Below are positions 8,600 through 16,774 of a stretch of 64,000 bases of DNA, piece by piece. Location: contig DASUOH010000015.1 of the NCBI GenBank assembly GCA_036276735.1, forward strand, positions 41,763-105,762, in the 5' to 3' direction. Positions within the stretch are counted from its first letter, which is position 1, and every line of letters begins with the position of its first letter. The position numbers and the translations under genes were made by a program. The notes under the pieces were generated by a model. That model saw only the letters and a program-made list of their open reading frames with translations, searched no databases and was not told the DNA's origin. Source of the DNA: VRUE01 sp036276735 (GTDB lineage Bacteria; Actinomycetota; Thermoleophilia; Solirubrobacterales; 70-9).

Positions 8600-11500
8600 A
8601 TGCTCGGATTCAAGCCCGTCGACCCGCGCCAATCCTTCCCAGAGCTCGAGGAGCGGGTGCTGGCGCGCTGGCGCGAGCGGGACGTCTTCGCCCGCTCGCT
8701 CGCCAACCGCGAGAACGCCGAGGTCTGGAGCTTCTACGAGGGACCGCCGACCGCCAACGGGCGCCCCGGCTCCCACCACGTCCTCTCCCGCGTCTTCAAG
8801 GACGTCTATCCGCGCTATCGCACGATGCGCGGTTACCGCGTGCCGCGCAAGGCCGGCTGGGACTGTCACGGGCTGCCGGTAGAGCTGGAGGTCGAGAAGG
8901 AGCTTGGGCTCTCCTCCAAGGGGGAAATCGAGGAGTACGGGATCGCCGAGTTCAACGCTCGCTGCCGCGCCTCGGTCCTCGAGTACGTCGCGGAGTGGAA
9001 CCGGCTGACCGAACGGATCGGGTTCTGGATCGACCTCGACGACCCCTATGTCACGCTGGAGAACGACTACATCGAGTCGGTTTGGTGGTCGCTGCGCCGG
9101 CTTTGGGACTCCGAGCGGCTATACGAAGGCCACAAGGTCGTGCCGTACTGCCCGCGCTGCGGCACGGCGCTCTCTTCGCACGAGGTCGCCCTCGGCTACA
9201 AGGACGTCGAGGATCCGAGCATCTACGTGCGCTTCCCGATCCGCGAAGTCCCGCCGAGCGACGAGATTCCGGAGTCGCCGCTCGAGCCGGGTGACCAGCT
9301 GCTGGTTTGGACGACGACCCCTTGGACCCTGATCTCCAACGCCGCGATCGCGGTCGGTCCCGAGGTCGAGTACGTACGCGCGCGGCGCGGCGACGAGGTG
9401 CTGATCGTCGCTCGGCCGCTGGTCGAGCGGGTGCTCGGCGAGGAGGCGGAAGTGCTGGCCCACTTCCCCGGCGCGGCCCTGGTCGGCGTCGCCTACGAGC
9501 CGCCCTTCGCTTACCTCACCGACTTCGGCCCACGCGGTCACACCGTGCAGGACGCCGACTTCGTCACCACCGAGGACGGGACGGGCCTCGTCCACACCGC
9601 GCTCGCCTTCGGCGAGGACGACTTCGCCTTCGGCCAGCGCCACGGCCTCAAATTGAAGAACCCGGTGCGGCCGGATGGGACCTTCGACGAGCGGGTCGGC
9701 GATTACGCCGGTCGCTTCGTCAAGGAGGCCGACTCCGACATCGTCGCGGCGCTGGAGGCCTCCGGCCGGCTCTTTCGCGCGCAGCGCTACGAGCACGCCT
9801 ACCCTCACTGTTGGCGCTGCGGCACGCCCCTCCTCTACTACGCCAAGTCGAGCTGGTACGTGCGCACCTCAGCGGCGCGGGACCAGCTCCTCGCCAACAA
9901 CGAGGAGATCGGCTGGCACCCCGAGCACATCAAGCAGGGCCGCTTCGGCAAGTGGCTCGAGAACAACGTCGACTGGGCGCTCTCGCGCGACCGCTACTGG
10001 GGGACGCCGCTGCCGATCTGGACGTGCGAGAGCAACGGCTGCGAGGGTCGCTACTGCGCCGGCTCGGTCGCCGAGCTTCGCGAGCGCGCCCGCGGCGAGG
10101 TGCCCGAGGATCTGCACCGCCCCTACATCGACGAGGTGACGCTCGACTGCGAGGAGTGCGGCGGCGAGATGAGCCGGGTCGAGTCGGTGATCGACACCTG
10201 GTACGACAGCGGCGCGATGCCCTTCGCGCAGTTCCATTACCCCTTCGAGAACCAGGAGCTGTTCGAGGAGCGCTTTCCGGCCGACTTCGTCTGCGAGGCG
10301 ATCGACCAGACGCGGGGCTGGTTCTACACGCTGCTCGCCGAGTCGACGCTGCTCTTCGACACCTCCAGCTACCGCAACTGCGTCTGCCTCGGCCTGATCC
10401 TCGACCCCGAGGGCCAGAAGATGTCGAAGAGCAAGGGCAACGTGGTCGAGCCCTGGGATGTGATCGAGCGCCACGGCGCCGACGCCTTCCGCTGGTACTA
10501 CCTGACCGCGCAGCAGCCCTGGTCTGGCTATCGCTTCTCGGTCGACACGGTCGGCGAATCGGTGCGCCAGTTCCTGCTGACGCTCTGGAACACCTACTCG
10601 TTCTGGGTTCTCTACGCGAACGCCGAGGGGCTGGGGCCGCGGGATTTCGAGATGCGTTCGCCCTTTGTCGCGGATAGCGAGACAAACAGCGAACGCGACC
10701 CAGCGGCCGACCTCGACCGCTGGGCGCTCTCCCGCCTCCAGGCGACCGTCGCCTCAGTCCGCGAGCACATGGACGGCTTCGACTGCACCGCCGCCGGGCG
10801 CCAGATCGCCGCCTTCGTCGAGGAGCTCTCCAACTGGTACGTGCGCCTTTCTCGCCGACGGTTCTGGGAGGGCGATCGGGCCGCCTTCGCGACGCTGCGC
10901 CACTGCCTGCTGGAGACGGCGGCGATGCTGGCGCCCTTCACGCCCTTCCTCGCCGACGAGATCCACCTCAATCTAGCCGGCGGTGAGGGCGAGGATCTCG
11001 GAGAGCTGCCCGACTCGGTCCACCTGCGCGACTTCCCCGAGGCGGATCCCGCCCTTGCCGACCCCGACCTGGAGGCGGCGATGGAGGCGGTACGGCTCAC
11101 CGTCGAGCTTGGCCGTGCCGCTCGCGCCCAGGCGAATGTCAAGGTGCGTCAGCCGCTGCGCCGCGCCGTGATCGTCGCCAACGACACCGAGCGGGCGGCG
11201 ATCTCCGCTCGCGCCGCGCTGGTCAAGGCCGAGCTGAACGTCAAAGAGCTCGACTTCGTCACCGAGGAGGCCGAGCTTGTCAGCTACGCGGTCAAACCGA
11301 ACTATCGGGCGCTTGGGCCCCGCTTCGGCAAGGGCATGCCCCAGGTCGCCGCGGCCGTCGAGGCTCTCGACCCCCGCCACGTCGCCGAGGTGATGGGGGA
11401 GGGCGGCCAGGTGGGGATCAGCGTCGGAGGCGTGGAGCACGCGCTCACCGCGGATGACCTGACCCTCGCGCTGCAGCCGCTCGATGGCTACGAGGTCGAG

Positions 11501-11809
11501 GCCGAGGCCGGGCACGCGGTGGCCTTACAGCTCGATCTCGACGACGAGTTGCGTCGCGAGGGGTTGGCACGCGAGATCGTCCACGCCGTCCAGAACGCCC
11601 GCAAAGAGGCGGGGCTCGAGATCACCGACCGGATTGAGCTGACGCTGAGCGGCGACGACGAGCTGCTGACCGCCGCCCGCGCCCACCAGGACTACGTCGC
11701 CGGCGAGGTCCTCGCGACGTCGGTCGCCTACGACCGCGCCAACGGGGCCGGTGCCGCCACCGCGAAGATCGACGGCCGCGAGCTGCGGATCGACGTCCAG
11801 CAGGCTTAG
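8600..11809 (+). CDS. ileS: Isoleucyl-tRNA synthetase
   Basis: This 1069-residue class I synthetase charges tRNA-Ile. The HIGH-type motif reads GPPTANGRPGSHHV (49-61), the form found in eukaryote-like (type 2) IleRS. The KMSKS loop is KMSKSKGN starting at residue 607. Between them lies the CP1 editing domain (TTPWTLISN, DGTGLVHTALAFGEDD). An anticodon-binding region and the long C-terminal extension of type 2 enzymes follow. Type 2 IleRS forms are often mupirocin-insensitive, so that property is possible here. The start is supported by the nearby TACAAT. The stop overlaps the convergent permease gene by four bases. Confidence 0.97.
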   Translation: MLGFKPVDPRQSFPELEERVLARWRERDVFARSLANRENAEVWSFYEGPPTANGRPGSHHVLSRVFKDVYPRYRTMRGYRVPRKAGWDCHGLPVELEVEKELGLSSKGEIEEYGIAEFNARCRASVLEYVAEWNRLTERIGFWIDLDDPYVTLENDYIESVWWSLRRLWDSERLYEGHKVVPYCPRCGTALSSHEVALGYKDVEDPSIYVRFPIREVPPSDEIPESPLEPGDQLLVWTTTPWTLISNAAIAVGPEVEYVRARRGDEVLIVARPLVERVLGEEAEVLAHFPGAALVGVAYEPPFAYLTDFGPRGHTVQDADFVTTEDGTGLVHTALAFGEDDFAFGQRHGLKLKNPVRPDGTFDERVGDYAGRFVKEADSDIVAALEASGRLFRAQRYEHAYPHCWRCGTPLLYYAKSSWYVRTSAARDQLLANNEEIGWHPEHIKQGRFGKWLENNVDWALSRDRYWGTPLPIWTCESNGCEGRYCAGSVAELRERARGEVPEDLHRPYIDEVTLDCEECGGEMSRVESVIDTWYDSGAMPFAQFHYPFENQELFEERFPADFVCEAIDQTRGWFYTLLAESTLLFDTSSYRNCVCLGLILDPEGQKMSKSKGNVVEPWDVIERHGADAFRWYYLTAQQPWSGYRFSVDTVGESVRQFLLTLWNTYSFWVLYANAEGLGPRDFEMRSPFVADSETNSERDPAADLDRWALSRLQATVASVREHMDGFDCTAAGRQIAAFVEELSNWYVRLSRRRFWEGDRAAFATLRHCLLETAAMLAPFTPFLADEIHLNLAGGEGEDLGELPDSVHLRDFPEADPALADPDLEAAMEAVRLTVELGRAARAQANVKVRQPLRRAVIVANDTERAAISARAALVKAELNVKELDFVTEEAELVSYAVKPNYRALGPRFGKGMPQVAAAVEALDPRHVAEVMGEGGQVGISVGGVEHALTADDLTLALQPLDGYEVEAEAGHAVALQLDLDDELRREGLAREIVHAVQNARKEAGLEITDRIELTLSGDDELLTAARAHQDYVAGEVLATSVAYDRANGAGAATAKIDGRELRIDVQQA

Positions 11810-12855
11810 GTGTCGCCGGTCGCCGGAGTTGCCGCGTTCCGCACGTGGTCGTAGGCAACCCAGGCCGCCGCCGCTACGGGGACCGCGAGCAGCGCGCCGA
11901 CGATTCCGGCGACCACGGTACCCGCGGTGAGGGCGAGCAGGATCGCCACCGGGTGCAGGCGGATCACGCGCCCGACGATGTTGGGGTAGAGGAGATCGCC
12001 CTCGACCTGCTGGATGACGAAGATCGCTCCCGCGACCAGCCCCGCGGCCACGATGCCCTCGCTGATCAAGGCAACCAGGACGGCGACCGCGCCGGCGACG
12101 AAGGCGCCGACCAGGGGGATGAAGGCGCCGAGGAAGACGACCACCATCAGCGGCACCACGAGCGGCACGCCGATCAGCGCCAGGGCGATTCCGATCAGGA
12201 TGGCGTCGACCACGGCGATCAGGGCGACGCCTCGCATGTAGCCCGAGACCGCCGTCCATGCCTCTCGGCCGGCGCCGTCCATCGTCTCGCGATGACGCCC
12301 CGGGGCGAGCGAAAGGGCCCAGTCCCACATGCGGCGGCCGTCGTGGACGAAGAAGAAGACGAGCACGATTAGCAGCAGCAGGCCGGCGATGATCTCGGCG
12401 AGCAGCGAGGCGCCGGAGAGGACACCCTCTCCGATCGTGCCGCTTTGCTCGCCGAGCGTCGAGAGCCCGCGGTCGATCGCATCGTCGATCTCGCTGCGTT
12501 CGAGGTGGAGCGGCCCCTCCACGAGCCAACCCACCACCTCGTCGATCCCCTCCTCGACGCTCTGCTCGAGTTCGTCGAACTGGTCGATGAAGGGCGGGCC
12601 GATCAAGGCGAAGACCCCGGCCAGGCCGAGAGCGCTGAGCAGCATCACGAAGCCGGTCGCGATCGCGCTCGGCATGCCGCGGCGCCGCAAGTAGTCGGCT
12701 GGCGGCACCAGCAGGGTGGCGATCAGCACGCCCGCCAGCACCGGCACGACGACGATCCGCAGCTTCGAGAGCACCCAGAGCCCGAGCACCACCGCGGCAC
12801 CGATCACGATCAGGTTCGCGGCGACGCGGGCCGCGGGCCATAACACGCCGGTCAA
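11806..12855 (-). CDS. AI-2E family (TqsA/PerM-like) membrane permease
   Basis: The 349-residue protein has the AI-2E transporter (PF01594) layout: two N-terminal membrane helices (about 12-55), another at 65-90, a soluble amphipathic segment with many Asp/Glu (95-150), and then five or so hydrophobic helices to the C-terminus. Conserved segments are GVPLVVPLMVVVFLGAFIPLVGAFV and QQVEGDLLYPNIVGRVIRLHP. Family members export signals or ions, including Na+/H+ antiporters, so the substrate is open. The start codon is TTG at 12855; a GTG three codons on is an alternative. It overlaps ileS tail to tail by four bases. Confidence 0.85.
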   Translation of the reverse strand: MTGVLWPAARVAANLIVIGAAVVLGLWVLSKLRIVVVPVLAGVLIATLLVPPADYLRRRGMPSAIATGFVMLLSALGLAGVFALIGPPFIDQFDELEQSVEEGIDEVVGWLVEGPLHLERSEIDDAIDRGLSTLGEQSGTIGEGVLSGASLLAEIIAGLLLLIVLVFFFVHDGRRMWDWALSLAPGRHRETMDGAGREAWTAVSGYMRGVALIAVVDAILIGIALALIGVPLVVPLMVVVFLGAFIPLVGAFVAGAVAVLVALISEGIVAAGLVAGAIFVIQQVEGDLLYPNIVGRVIRLHPVAILLALTAGTVVAGIVGALLAVPVAAAAWVAYDHVRNAATPATGDT

Positions 12856-12877
12856 GGTGCGCCCGCCGGCAGGAGCG

Positions 12878-13054
12878 CTAGCCCTCGGGCTCGCCGATGA
12901 TGAAGTCGGACTTCGCGGAGTCGGAGAACTTCACCCAGCAGTGGTCGGGCGGCACGCCGGCCACCTCGACCAGCGCCGCTTCGATCCGCTTCGCGATTTC
13001 CGCCTTCTGCTCGTCGCTGCGACCCTCGTACCAGTGGATGTGCACGAAAGGCAT
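12878..13054 (-). CDS. 4-oxalocrotonate tautomerase-family protein
   Basis: This 58-codon gene encodes MPFVHIHWYEGRSDEQKAEI and continues to FIIGEPEG. Size, the amino-terminal proline at position 2 (the catalytic base of the family), and the alternating beta-alpha pattern fit the tautomerase superfamily (4-OT/DmpI). The usual Arg11 region reads EGRSDEQK. The substrate is unknown. It lies between the permease and thioredoxin genes on the same strand, with a small hairpin just upstream. Confidence 0.75.
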   Translation of the reverse strand: MPFVHIHWYEGRSDEQKAEIAKRIEAALVEVAGVPPDHCWVKFSDSAKSDFIIGEPEG

Positions 13055-13072
13055 GTCGCCAGCCTAGGCGAC
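13055..13072 (-). terminator. Short stem-loop between trxA and the tautomerase gene
   Basis: GTCGCC-AGCCTA-GGCGAC forms a six-bp stem between the trxA stop and the tautomerase ATG. It may partly end trxA transcripts. No T-run follows, so support is weak. Confidence 0.3.
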
Positions 13073-13091
13073 GCGACCGACGCTTGCCCGT

Positions 13092-13418
13092 CTAGGCGAG
13101 CGCCGGCTCGAGCTCGGCCTCGAGGCGGCGCTTCGGCATCGCCCCGACGACTTTCTTGGCGATCGCGCCGTCCTTGAAGAGGAGCAGGGTCGGGATCGAG
13201 AGCACTTCGTACTGGGCCGCGGTCTGCTGGTTCTCGTCGACGTTGAGCGAAAGGATCTTCAGGTCGTCGCGCTCAGAGTCGATCTCCTCGAGGACCGGGT
13301 GGACGACACGGCAGGGGCCGCACCAGGGCGCCCAGAAGTCGACCAGCACAGGGCCGTCGGCCTCGATGACGTCGGACTTGAAGGTGGCGTCGGTAACCGC
13401 TGCGAGCTTGCCAGTCAC
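13092..13418 (-). CDS. trxA: Thioredoxin
   Basis: The 108-residue protein is a canonical cytosolic thioredoxin. VDFWAPWCGPC places the redox cysteines at 33 and 36, and the cis-proline segment is LSIPTLLLFKDG. It reduces protein disulfides with electrons from thioredoxin reductase, which is not in this window. The GTG start at 13418 has an AGGAGA ribosome site nine bases upstream. Unlike many neighbours, the gene therefore appears to have a 5' leader of about 40 bases, starting from the TATACT element near 13467. Confidence 0.95.
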   Translation of the reverse strand: MTGKLAAVTDATFKSDVIEADGPVLVDFWAPWCGPCRVVHPVLEEIDSERDDLKILSLNVDENQQTAAQYEVLSIPTLLLFKDGAIAKKVVGAMPKRRLEAELEPALA

Positions 13419-13455
13419 TGGAATCGGTCTCCTGCGGGTCGTGGTTTCACGCTCA

Positions 13456-13472
13456 ATACTTCAGAAAGTATA
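13456..13472 (-). promoter_or_regulatory. trxA -10 element overlapped by a small palindrome
   Basis: On the minus strand TATACT (complement of 13467-13472) is a near-consensus -10 hexamer. It is part of the perfect inverted repeat ATACTT-CAGA-AAGTAT at 13456-13471, which could be an operator for a redox or stress regulator. The -35 region is weak. Confidence 0.45.
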
Positions 13473-13492
13473 GCGACCCCCTCGGGGGTCGC
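13473..13492 (-). terminator. GC-rich stem-loop downstream of the glycosyltransferase gene
   Basis: GCGACCCC-CTCG-GGGGTCGC is a perfect eight-bp stem with a four-base loop, located eight bases past the stop of the minus-strand glycosyltransferase gene. It sits immediately upstream of the trxA promoter, a sensible insulating position. Confidence 0.55.
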
Positions 13493-13499
13493 GTCATCG

Positions 13500-14237
13500 T
13501 TAGGTCGTTCGCCTACCCGCGTAGCGTAGAAGCGGCACCCGCCAGATCGCCTCGAGGACGATCGAGCGACTCATCTTCGAGGCACCGACGCGGCGATCGC
13601 GGAAGACGATCGGCACCTCCACGACCTTGAAGCCCGCCTGGATCGCCCGGTAGGTCAGCTCGACCTGGAAGGCGTAGCCGCGGGCGCGCACCGCGTCGAG
13701 GTCGGTCGCCTCCAGGACCTCGCGGCGGAAGCACTTAAAGCCGCCGGTCAGGTCGCGAACGTCGACGCCGAGCACGAGCCGCGCGTAGGCGCTGCCACCG
13801 CGGCTGATCACCCGTCGCAGCGGCCCCCAGTCGCCGACCCCGCCGCCCTCGACGTAGCGCGAGCCGATCACCAGATCGGCCCGGGCGGCGGCGTCGAGCA
13901 GGCGTGGCAGGTAAGCCGGCTCGTGCGAGAAGTCGCTGTCCATCTCGAGCACATAGCCGGCGCCCTCGGCCAAGGCCCGTCGGAAGCCGGCGATGTAGGC
14001 GGGGCCGAGCCCTTCCTTGCTCGGGCGGTGCAGGACGTTGACCGCCTCGAGCTGCGCGGCGAGCTGGTCGGCGATCTGCCCCGTCCCGTCCGGCGAGCTG
14101 TCGTCGACGACGAGAACGCGCGCCGAGGATGGCAGCTTGCTCAGCACCGCCGTCACGAACGGCTCGATGTTCTCGGCCTCGTTGTAGGTGGGGAGGACGA
14201 GCCAGGCCGGCCCGCGCTCCGAGCTCGCCGGTCGCAT
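13500..14237 (-). CDS. Polyprenol monophosphomannose synthase-like GT2 glycosyltransferase
   Basis: The 245-residue protein transfers a sugar, probably mannose from GDP-mannose, to a polyprenyl phosphate on the cytoplasmic face of the membrane. Family signatures are VLPTYNEAENIEP (15-27), VVDDSSPDGT (about 43-52), the metal-binding EMDSDFSHEP, GSRYVEGGG, and the DPM1 segment LTGGFKCFRREVLE. It lacks the C-terminal membrane helices found in some homologues and matches the short catalytic form (Ppm1 domain 2). A TAGGAT -10 (complement of 14246-14251) eight bases upstream of the ATG implies a leaderless transcript divergent from polX. Confidence 0.9.
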   Translation of the reverse strand: MRPASSERGPAWLVLPTYNEAENIEPFVTAVLSKLPSSARVLVVDDSSPDGTGQIADQLAAQLEAVNVLHRPSKEGLGPAYIAGFRRALAEGAGYVLEMDSDFSHEPAYLPRLLDAAARADLVIGSRYVEGGGVGDWGPLRRVISRGGSAYARLVLGVDVRDLTGGFKCFRREVLEATDLDAVRARGYAFQVELTYRAIQAGFKVVEVPIVFRDRRVGASKMSRSIVLEAIWRVPLLRYAGRRTT

Positions 14238-14245
14238 GCGCGGCG

Positions 14246-14270
14246 ATCCTATTCACGCCCCCGTTAGCGT
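14246..14270. promoter_or_regulatory. Divergent -10 elements for the glycosyltransferase gene and polX
   Basis: TAGGAT on the minus strand (14246-14251) and TAGCGT on the plus strand (14265-14270) lie eight and seven bases from the respective start codons. Their position argues for the GTG at 14278 as the polX start rather than an upstream ATG at 14188 that would overlap the neighbouring gene. Confidence 0.5.
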
Positions 14271-14277
14271 GCGCGAT

Positions 14278-16011
14278 GTGACCAACGCCGAGATCGCCGC
14301 CGCGTTCGACGAGCTGGCTGTGCTCTACGAGCTCGACGGGGCGGTCAAATACCGGGTCCTCGCCTACACGACGGCCGCCAAGGCGATTCGGGAGAGCCCG
14401 GTTGCGGTGGCCGAGCTGGCGCGGGAGGGTCGTGCCACCGAGATCCCCGGTGTCGGAAAGACGCTGGCCGAGAAGATCGCCGCACTGCTCGACAGCGGCG
14501 AGATCCCGGCCGCGGTGCGGCTGAAAGCGAAGTTCCCTCCGACCCTGATCGAGGTCACGAGGGTCCCCGGGCTGGGGGCGAAAACGGCTAAGCGGCTCTA
14601 TGACGAGCTCGAGATCTGCTCGCTCGAGGACCTCAAAAAGGCCGCCGAGGAGGAACGGATCCGGGACGTCAAGGGACTCGGGCCGAAAGTAGAGGAAAAC
14701 GTGCTGGCCTCGCTCGAGCGGCTTGGCGAGCCCGGGGAGGGCCCGGGCCGGCTGCTGCTCTCCAAGGTGCGGCCAATCGCCGAGGAGCTGGCGGCGGCGC
14801 TGCGCGAGCACCCGGCCGCCAACCGGGTCGAGGTGGCGGGCTCGGTGCGCCGCTGGGGAGAGACCTGCAAGGACATCGACCTGATCGCCACCGCTGAGGA
14901 GCCGACCGCCCTCGCCGAGCATCTGGCCGGCCACCCGCTCGTCGCAGCCGCCGGCACGCCGGGCCCCAATGGGGTTCGAGCCCAGACCCACAACGGCATC
15001 TCGGTCGACCTGCGGATCGTCGCCCCGCAGGCGTTCGGCAACCTGCTTCAGCACTTCACCGGCTCCAAGGCCCACAACGTGCAGCTGCGCGAGGACGCGG
15101 TGCGGCGAGGCCTGTCCGTGTCAGAGCACGGGATAACCGACACCGAGCGCGACGAGACGGTCCTCTGCGCGAGCGAGGAGGAGATCTACGAGCGGCTCGG
15201 CTACGCCTACGTGGAGCCGGAGCTGCGCGAGGGCCGCGGGGAGCTGAAGGCGGCGCGGGAGGGGACGCTGCCGCGCCTGGTCATGGTCGATGACATCCAG
15301 GGCGACCTGCACTCGCACACGACGCTGTCGGACGGCCGCAACACGCTGGGGGAGATGGCGGCCGCCGCCCGCGACCGCGGCTACTCCTATCTGGCGCTCA
15401 CCGACCACTCGGCCACCCATGGCTTCGGCAACCACGTCACCGCCGAGCAGCTCTGGCAGCGGGTCGAGCAGGTGCGGGAGTGGAACGAGGCCAACCACGG
15501 CGACTTCCAGCTGCTCAGCGGCAGCGAGATCAACATCGGCCTCGACGGCGGCCTCGACTACCCGGACGACCTGGTCGATGCCCTCGACTGGGTGGTCGCC
15601 AGCGTCCACACGTCTTTCTCGGTATCCGAAAAACAGATGAACGAGCGCATCTTGACGGCGATCGAGAACCCGGGGGTGGACTGCATCGGTCACCTCACTG
15701 GCCGCCTGATCGGGCGCCGCGAGCCCTACGGGGTCGACATCGAGGCGATCGCCGCCGCCGCCGCCCGCACCGGCACGATGCTGGAGATCAACGGCAACCC
15801 CAACCGCCGCGACCTCTCCGAGCACCACGCCCGCCTCGCCGCCGAAGCCGGCGTCCAGATCGTCGTCAACACCGACGCCCACGGCGTCGAGACCCTCGAC
15901 AACATCGCCTACGGCATCGCCACCGCCCGCCGCGCCTGGCTGACGGCCGAGCAGGTCGCCAACACGCGATCGTGGGAGGAGTTGACGAACTTGCGCGATT
16001 CACGCGACTGA
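14278..16011 (+). CDS. polX: DNA polymerase X family protein with PHP domain
   Basis: The 577-residue protein combines a pol beta-like N-terminal part with a C-terminal PHP phosphoesterase, as in Bacillus and Deinococcus PolX, and should act in gap filling during base-excision repair. Helix-hairpin-helix elements are IPGVGKTLAEKI, VPGLGAKTAKRL and VKGLGPKVEENV. The nucleotidyltransferase site is GSVRRWGETCKDIDLI (from 188), with the catalytic DID triad. The PHP metal motifs are DLHSHTTLSDG (from 343), LTDHSATHG, and NTDAHG near the end. Length fits the family. The GTG start is chosen from the TAGCGT element seven bases before it. A tRNA-like palindrome and a strong terminator follow. Confidence 0.93.
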   Translation: MTNAEIAAAFDELAVLYELDGAVKYRVLAYTTAAKAIRESPVAVAELAREGRATEIPGVGKTLAEKIAALLDSGEIPAAVRLKAKFPPTLIEVTRVPGLGAKTAKRLYDELEICSLEDLKKAAEEERIRDVKGLGPKVEENVLASLERLGEPGEGPGRLLLSKVRPIAEELAAALREHPAANRVEVAGSVRRWGETCKDIDLIATAEEPTALAEHLAGHPLVAAAGTPGPNGVRAQTHNGISVDLRIVAPQAFGNLLQHFTGSKAHNVQLREDAVRRGLSVSEHGITDTERDETVLCASEEEIYERLGYAYVEPELREGRGELKAAREGTLPRLVMVDDIQGDLHSHTTLSDGRNTLGEMAAAARDRGYSYLALTDHSATHGFGNHVTAEQLWQRVEQVREWNEANHGDFQLLSGSEINIGLDGGLDYPDDLVDALDWVVASVHTSFSVSEKQMNERILTAIENPGVDCIGHLTGRLIGRREPYGVDIEAIAAAAARTGTMLEINGNPNRRDLSEHHARLAAEAGVQIVVNTDAHGVETLDNIAYGIATARRAWLTAEQVANTRSWEELTNLRDSRD

Positions 16012-16082
16012 AAAGCCCCATTTGTGCGCAGACACGTGACTTCGACCCGTCTAGCGTCGGAAGGGCCGCGAAAGCGGCGGTC

Positions 16083-16153
16083 GCCCCCGCCGATGGACGT
16101 CGGCTTCCAGTCTCGCAACTGGGAAAGAGAGGGTTCGATTCCCTCCGGGGGCG
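16083..16153 (+). other. tRNA-like sequence (degenerate tRNA or recombination scar)
   Basis: GCCCCCG (16083-16089) pairs perfectly with CGGGGGC (16146-16152). GAGGG-TTCGATT-CCCTC (16129-16145) is a canonical T-arm, so the ends look like a tRNA of 71 nt without CCA. The interior does not fold normally. The would-be D-arm (CCGA-TGGACG-TCGG) begins directly after the acceptor stem. The anticodon stem gives either mismatches or an eight-base loop (TCTCGCAA), so no anticodon can be called. The 5' half is also one arm of a long inverted repeat. Confidence 0.45.
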
Positions 16154-16197
16154 TTATAATCGCTGCGCGAGACTGGAAGCAACCGGCGTCCACCGGC
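16089..16197. repeat. Long inverted repeat containing the tRNA-like 3' half
   Basis: The segment 16089-16116 is the reverse complement of 16167-16197 apart from two substitutions and a three-base bulge; GCTTCCAGTCTCGC is perfectly matched. The 50 bases between the arms hold the T-arm and acceptor 3' strand of the tRNA-like sequence. The arms could form a hairpin competing with the tRNA-like fold. Confidence 0.6.
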
Positions 16198-16210
16198 TTT
16201 TCCGAATTTC

Positions 16211-16245
16211 GCAGACGACCCGCTTCGGCGGGTCGTCTGCTTTTT
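16211..16245 (+). terminator. Strong intrinsic terminator
   Basis: GCAGACGACCCGC-TTCG-GCGGGTCGTCTGC is a perfect 13-bp stem closed by a UUCG tetraloop and followed by TTTTT (16241-16245). The T-run is only on the plus strand, so it ends transcription coming from polX or from the tRNA-like region. It overlaps the last bases of the facing gene. Confidence 0.85.
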
Positions 16246-16765
16246 ACGGTGCCGACGCCGTCAGCCGGTCGCTGCGCAACCCCGGCGTCCGCGTCAGCTC
16301 GATCGGGCGCAGGGCGGAGGTGGGGAGGACGTAGAACTTGACGCCGTCGCGCTGCTCGATGCCGAGCACCGCTGCCTCGCGGCTGCGCAGGGTGAGTGAG
16401 ACGAGCAGGGCGTAGCCGGCGCCGATAACGGCGACGCCGGGGAAGAAGACGCCGAGCACGCCGGCGGCAATCGCCGTGACGCCGATCGGCCAGAGGCGGC
16501 CGGTGGCGATGTGGGCCGGGGTCTCCGGCGGCAGCGAGGTCGCCGTTCGCGCCCTGGCCAGCGCGTCGCGCACTCCGTCGGCGGCCCGCTCGGGCCGGCC
16601 CAGCCAGGCGCCGATCGCCACCGCGATCGTCCACCAGGCAGCGGCGACGAGGAGCGTGGTCGTGTCGTTCGCCTGCCCCGCAGCGAGCGCCGCGATCGCA
16701 CCCAGTGCCGTCGCCTCGGCGCCGGTCAGGAAGACGGTGAGTCGGAGAAGATCGGTGTAGGGCAC
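16244..16765 (-). CDS. Conserved-type membrane protein of unknown function
   Basis: The 173-residue product starts with MPYTDLLRLTVFLTGAEATA. Four hydrophobic segments can be seen at about 6-28, 36-55, 88-108 and 112-128. A soluble basic loop (about 55-85) and a C-terminal hydrophilic tail of about 40 residues with GIEQRDGVKFYVLP follow. I do not recognise the family. The start is a GTG at 16765. The gene lies just upstream of, and codirectional with, nothing closer than otsB, which ends nine bases beyond its start and is read in the same direction, so the two may be cotranscribed (otsB first). Confidence 0.6.
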   Translation of the reverse strand: MPYTDLLRLTVFLTGAEATALGAIAALAAGQANDTTTLLVAAAWWTIAVAIGAWLGRPERAADGVRDALARARTATSLPPETPAHIATGRLWPIGVTAIAAGVLGVFFPGVAVIGAGYALLVSLTLRSREAAVLGIEQRDGVKFYVLPTSALRPIELTRTPGLRSDRLTASAP

Positions 16766-16774
16766 GCCGGTTGT

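Noticed and set aside
16083..16153. A functional tRNA, selenocysteine tRNA or tmRNA fragment
   Set aside because: The anticodon stem and D-arm do not fold in the standard way. There is no long variable arm with UCA for tRNA-Sec, and no tag frame or second half for tmRNA. It is reported only as tRNA-like.
15909..16634. A minus-strand frame containing PPEGIEPSLSQLRDW
   Set aside because: The phrase EGIEPS is the usual spurious translation of the complement of a tRNA T-arm. It comes from the tRNA-like element, not from a gene.
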